A stretch of DNA of 36,036 nucleotides from CAYPZL01 sp964415045 (GTDB lineage Bacteria; Planctomycetota; Phycisphaerae; Sedimentisphaerales; Anaerobacaceae). Both the position numbers and the translations under genes were made by a program. The DNA is taken from positions 1 through 36,036 of the forward strand of contig CAYPZL010000037.1 of NCBI GenBank assembly GCA_964415045.1, written 5' to 3'. Positions 33,280 through 36,036 of the stretch are shown piece after piece. Positions within the stretch are counted from its first letter, which is position 1. Every line of letters begins with the position of its first letter. The notes below the pieces were generated by a model that ran no database searches, was not told the DNA's origin, and was given only the letters and a program-made list of their open reading frames with translations.

Positions 33280-33852
33280 TCACTTGCGACCGTTTCGCTT
33301 GAGAAGACCTAACCGAGGCCGAACGTCAGGGCGAAACTTGTCGATAAACTCGTTTTGTTCTTCCCTGAGATAGTCTGGGTCAATTTCTTCTGGTGATCGA
33401 ATAAGCTGAATGTGGATGGTCTTGATGTTCCCTTTGCGCGATGGTGGTCGGGGCGGAGTCTGGTCAGGATGCCAGAACCCGACTACTTTATCGTCCTCAT
33501 AGACACAGAGCCGGTACGCCTCGCAGAGGGTGATGGGACTGACTCCGAGCGAGTCAGGCGTGAAGCAGTTGAAGCCGGCGGCAAACGACATGAGATACTG
33601 CTGTTCAGTGATATTTAGACGATCTCGCGATAGGAGACAACGTGAAGGCTCCAAGACCATGGTGTCATGAAGTTCATGAGCCTCCTGCTGCATTTCTGCG
33701 ACCGTTTCCTTGAGCTCGTGAATAGCTGCAGTTGGATCCTCTTCACTGTCAAGAATCTGATCTAGTTGCTCTAAGCCGCGCTTCACTTGGTCACAGGTTA
33801 CCGAATGCGACTGCAGCATCTGCGTCCAGTTGCGTTCTCGTTTCTTCTTCAT
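33280..33852 (-). CDS. Unknown protein with N-terminal coiled coil
   Basis: 190 residues. N-terminal half is charged and helical (QVKRGLEQLDQILDSEEDP, HELKETVAEMQQEAHELHD), the C-terminal half mixed ('LCEAYRLCVYEDDKVVGFWHPD') and ends strongly basic (RLGLLKRNGRK). Start ATG 33852 with AAAGGA upstream. No family recognised. Lies between the radical-SAM-like gene and the basic protein on the element. Confidence 0.65.
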   Translation of the reverse strand: MKKKRERNWTQMLQSHSVTCDQVKRGLEQLDQILDSEEDPTAAIHELKETVAEMQQEAHELHDTMVLEPSRCLLSRDRLNITEQQYLMSFAAGFNCFTPDSLGVSPITLCEAYRLCVYEDDKVVGFWHPDQTPPRPPSRKGNIKTIHIQLIRSPEEIDPDYLREEQNEFIDKFRPDVRPRLGLLKRNGRK

Positions 33853-33901
33853 TCTCGTTTCCTTTCATAAGAGTTTTCATTTCGTGCCATGTTGAATGCG
33901 G

Positions 33902-34597
33902 TCATTCCCACCATGCCTTTCGAATCGTCTTGAGGACGACGGTGAATCCTCTGCACGCGAGGTTCCAATGCAAAGCCCGGATCTTGGCCAGAGGAGGTTC
34001 TGGAAGACGGTTCTTCCTGGAATCGTAGCCCAACCAGATCAAAGAAGGCTGAATGTCGTTGATCCAGCTCACGAGAACCTCAACGTCGAAATCTAGGACC
34101 GGTTCGATCGTGACCATCTTGTTCCGGTGACGCACGTTCAAGAAATCCTGATAACGCTCGGACGGAACTGGGGCCTTTGAGATCTTACCGTAGCCATCGT
34201 CCCGGTTGGTTTCGATGGTCGTGCCGAGGATCACGTTGTCTGGATACTTGACTCTATCAAATGTGTGCGAATTCTTTGACTGGAGCAGAAAGGTTCTGAC
34301 GGCATCGTGGCGCATCCGATCGAGGATCCTCTGAAGATACTCGATCGCGCAGAAAGCAATGTCGCCATTGGAGCAGGTGAAGATAAACTGGCCGGGACGA
34401 GTTTCGGGGAGTGGCTGGACGAGGCGCTCCGGATGCTCGTGGGGGATGAACCTGTAGCACCTCTCACAGTGGTTCTTGGCCCACCGTTTCAACTGTAGCT
34501 GGAAGGATGATTTGCAGTAACGGCAATTGTACTTGCATCCGGCGCAGGGATTCCATTGCGCGACCGACGCCGAGTACATATTAGACCGTATTGGCAT
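33902..34597 (-). CDS. DUF5131-like radical-SAM family protein
   Basis: 231 residues from ATG 34597 (perfect GGAGGT seven bases upstream). The N-terminal 'WNPCAGCKYNCRYCK' carries Cys21-x3-Cys25-x2-Cys28, the radical-SAM cluster pattern, in the context typical of phage/plasmid DUF5131 (Gp37/Gp68) proteins; a further CERC is near residue 45. Later 'VILGTTIETNRDD', 'MVTIEPVLDFD' and 'SLIWLGYDSR' match the barrel strands of the family. Reaction unknown. Common on phages, plasmids and elements. Confidence 0.8.
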   Translation of the reverse strand: MPIRSNMYSASVAQWNPCAGCKYNCRYCKSSFQLQLKRWAKNHCERCYRFIPHEHPERLVQPLPETRPGQFIFTCSNGDIAFCAIEYLQRILDRMRHDAVRTFLLQSKNSHTFDRVKYPDNVILGTTIETNRDDGYGKISKAPVPSERYQDFLNVRHRNKMVTIEPVLDFDVEVLVSWINDIQPSLIWLGYDSRKNRLPEPPLAKIRALHWNLACRGFTVVLKTIRKAWWE

Positions 34598-34712
34598 AAT
34601 CTGTACCTCCACTCACGATGATTAAGGGGGCATCGTGACCCCGAAGGTCAATGAACGGTAGTACGGTTACTTCGACAGAGGAAATAGCGGTAGGGAACTC
34701 TCCAGACCGCAC

Positions 34713-35792
34713 CTATTCCGACTGCTCGTGCTCCTGAGACGCCTGATCGTCCTCGTGGACATCGTCCTGCTCGCGCACCCACTGCCCGCACCTCTCGCAT
34801 CTATGCACTGTCTGCTGACTGAACTCTCCGGCCATACGACTCAACGTGTGTCGCTGCCTGAATGTAAGGTCTTCATCGTGCGTGGCCACACGCGATAGGG
34901 CGTTGAAAACGTCATATTGCGTTCCCGTTTGGCCCAGTTCATCTTCGTGAATCGCGCGTTCGATCGCGTTCAGCATCCTGTCGTTCAGGGAGAACCGCGT
35001 TCGCTGCTGCCGGAGATACTCGGTCGGCATTTGATCCTTTTGAAGCAAGCCTTTGATAGCTTCTATTTTCTCAGGCAATTGCGACCATGCCTGACTCAGC
35101 AAGTGATCCAACTGGCGCAGCATGTCGGCCTCATCAAAGCGACCGTTGGCCAACCGGCGAGTGCGTAGTTGCCGATCTTCTTGACATACATGAATGGTCA
35201 CGCCGTTGGTGCAAACAAGCCGCCGGAGGTAGCATGAGACCCGCGTGCCCGCTGTGCCGGAAAGATGGTGGACGATGTCTATATCGCCATTGATGATGTC
35301 CCCTGGCCGGGGCTGGTCTTCTATATCAGGTGAGAAGAGGCTGAGCCAGAGTCGTCCTGGTGTTGAATCACACCGAGCTACCTGTATCTGCTCAGATGAT
35401 AGCCCTTCCGGTAGTGAGGTTTGGATGACCCCTATGACCTTCGAGGGCGAGATTCGAAGGAGCTGCGGATCATCAAATCCAACGAAGCGCTTCTCGGCGT
35501 CGAGACGCACGCGAATATGCCGCGGCAGTTTACCGTCAGAGACAGCTCGGCGCCAGCATCCATTGAATAAGGATGACTGCAGCCCCGGGGGCAATTCTCG
35601 ATAGAAGGTTCTCGGGATACGCGTCCATTCGGCCAGTACATCCAAAGTCTCGAATGGAACACGGAATCGATTCTTACCGGTATCGAGGTAACCTGCATCA
35701 GTCAGGCCTACGTTCTCAGACGGTACGCGGTAGCTTCGGAAGGCCCCGTAGGTTTCCTCTATTTTCTCAGTTAATTGGATTAGATTGTCCAT
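34713..35792 (-). CDS. DUF932 family protein with C-terminal zinc pair
   Basis: 359 residues, start ATG 35792 with AAGGAG seven bases upstream. The fold signature of DUF932 (plasmid/phage LGT_TIGR03299-like) is seen in 'LDTGKNRFRVPFETL', 'AEKRFVGFDDPQLLRISPS', 'GDIINGDIDIVHHLSG' and 'VSCYLRRLVCTNGVT'. The C-terminus has CERCGQW, one zinc-type Cys pair, and an acidic tail. DUF932 proteins occur on plasmids and phages; their role is unknown. It is the first gene of the visible leftward series. Confidence 0.85.
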   Translation of the reverse strand: MDNLIQLTEKIEETYGAFRSYRVPSENVGLTDAGYLDTGKNRFRVPFETLDVLAEWTRIPRTFYRELPPGLQSSLFNGCWRRAVSDGKLPRHIRVRLDAEKRFVGFDDPQLLRISPSKVIGVIQTSLPEGLSSEQIQVARCDSTPGRLWLSLFSPDIEDQPRPGDIINGDIDIVHHLSGTAGTRVSCYLRRLVCTNGVTIHVCQEDRQLRTRRLANGRFDEADMLRQLDHLLSQAWSQLPEKIEAIKGLLQKDQMPTEYLRQQRTRFSLNDRMLNAIERAIHEDELGQTGTQYDVFNALSRVATHDEDLTFRQRHTLSRMAGEFSQQTVHRCERCGQWVREQDDVHEDDQASQEHEQSE

Positions 35793-36036
35793 GGCAACTC
35801 CTTCGTCTTAATGCGAACTGTCGGGCTCAACATGACACTCTTATCTGCTGAGTTGGTAGGCGGCGGACGAGTCTATCGGCTTGCTTCGGAAACTGAGGCT
35901 TACTTGGATGGGTTGCTGTTCTTAGCTTGTAAGTCAGCCCAATCCCCTGTCCACGAAGCCTGTAAGCTTCGTGCGCGAACGACTAGACCCAAAACAAGCG
36001 TGTTGTTCGATGCTGGGATGAGTTGCGGGCGGCGGT
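35793..36036. other. Upstream region of the DUF932 gene
   Basis: About 244 bases to the window edge with a perfect inverted repeat at 35952-35973. The operon promoter probably lies here, but no clear hexamers are seen. No gene is supported. Confidence 0.4.
35952..35973. promoter_or_regulatory. Perfect inverted repeat, candidate operator
   Basis: CACGAAGC (35952-35959), spacer CTGTAA, GCTTCGTG (35966-35973). Eight-base perfect arms with a 6-base centre, 160 bases upstream of the DUF932 start. No T-run follows in either direction, so an operator is more likely than a terminator. Confidence 0.45.

Larger units (their letters stand above)
20486..36036. mobile_element. tRNA-Thr-integrated element (left part; right end outside window)
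   Basis: Starts at the tRNA-Thr gene with integrase and AlpA-like genes and continues to the window edge with about 19 genes, all on the minus strand. Gaps are short and ribosome binding sites regular. Base composition is less GC-rich than the chromosomal part by eye. Contents: integration module (20497-22153), two primase-like proteins, small proteins, ubiquitin-like conjugation module, HerA/TraD-like ATPase, several tiny membrane proteins, a MraZ-like regulator, radical-SAM and DUF932 proteins. No relaxase, structural phage or transposase gene is visible, so whether it is an ICE, satellite or plasmid-like element is open. The right attachment site is not in the window. Confidence 0.8.

Noticed and set aside
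35140..35150. CGACCGTTGGC identical to the 3' end of the tRNA-Thr, possible right attachment site
   Set aside because: Only 11 bases, lies inside the DUF932 coding sequence without any extended similarity to the tRNA. Probably chance; the true right end is expected beyond the window.
20497..36036. Prophage
   Set aside because: Integrase and DUF932/DUF5131 genes would fit, but no capsid, terminase, portal or lysis gene is visible in the element part within the window.
20497..36036. Conjugative relaxase or full type IV secretion system
   Set aside because: Only one TraD/HerA-like ATPase and small membrane proteins are seen; no relaxase, VirB4 or other secretion genes in this part.
1..36036. 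CRISPR array
   Set aside because: No regularly spaced direct repeats of suitable length were seen anywhere.

Overview
The window looks like a chromosome segment of a GC-rich environmental planctomycete-like bacterium (my inference: Planctomycetota, perhaps Phycisphaerae). The clues are a sulfatase next to a Tat-exported protein, a DUF5060-type glycoside-hydrolase-like protein, a beta-propeller protein with a CxxCH haem motif, a TIGR03546/TIGR03545-like membrane protein and two kinds of dispersed palindromic repeat. I could not test the taxonomy.

Bases 1-20485 are ordinary chromosome. From left to right there is a minus-strand pair (GTG-started sulfatase and Tat-signal protein), a large membrane/AsmA-like protein, a secreted DUF5060 protein and a lipoprotein-like nucleoside hydrolase. 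A plus-strand tripartite efflux operon follows (HlyD adaptor, MacB-type ATPase, MacB-type permease, TolC-like channel) with a small coiled-coil protein behind it. Then come a guanine/cytidine-deaminase-family enzyme, a haem-motif PD40 propeller protein and a 976-residue S9 peptidase. The last two genes are preceded by diverged copies of one ~110-bp upstream segment carrying a TTGACA-N17-TAGCAT promoter.

At 20486 a tRNA-Thr(TGT) marks the left boundary of an integrative element that runs off the right edge of the window. A tyrosine integrase reads antisense into the tRNA, and its last 16 residues are encoded by the tRNA gene. All element genes are on the minus strand, packed with short gaps and strong AAGGAG-type ribosome binding sites, and the base composition is visibly less GC-rich. 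In transcription order (right to left) the genes are: a DUF932 protein; a DUF5131-like radical-SAM protein; two unknown proteins; a MraZ/AbrB-like regulator; a small membrane protein; a multi-zinc treble-clef-like protein; a HerA/TraD-like ATPase with a C-terminal nuclease-like domain; a small membrane protein; a ubiquitin-like-E2 fusion; a JAB-E1 fusion; a YggT-like membrane protein; another two-helix membrane protein; a protein with an SSB-like C-terminal tip; a small basic/aromatic protein; two tandem archaeo-eukaryotic-primase paralogues; an AlpA-like protein; and the integrase.

The most interesting content is this element. It carries a compact ubiquitin-like conjugation and deconjugation module (UBL-E2 plus JAB-E1) with a zinc-cluster protein that could be an E3-like partner. 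The module is interleaved with a membrane-anchored DNA-pump-like ATPase and several tiny membrane proteins. Next to it is a primase pair in which one paralogue keeps the catalytic residues and the other has lost them. UBL/E2/E1/JAB systems are known in bacteria. What looks unusual is their combination with the ATPase-nuclease, the zinc protein and the active/inactive primase pair in one tRNA-integrated element. No relaxase, capsid gene or CD-NTase is visible in the part that can be seen.
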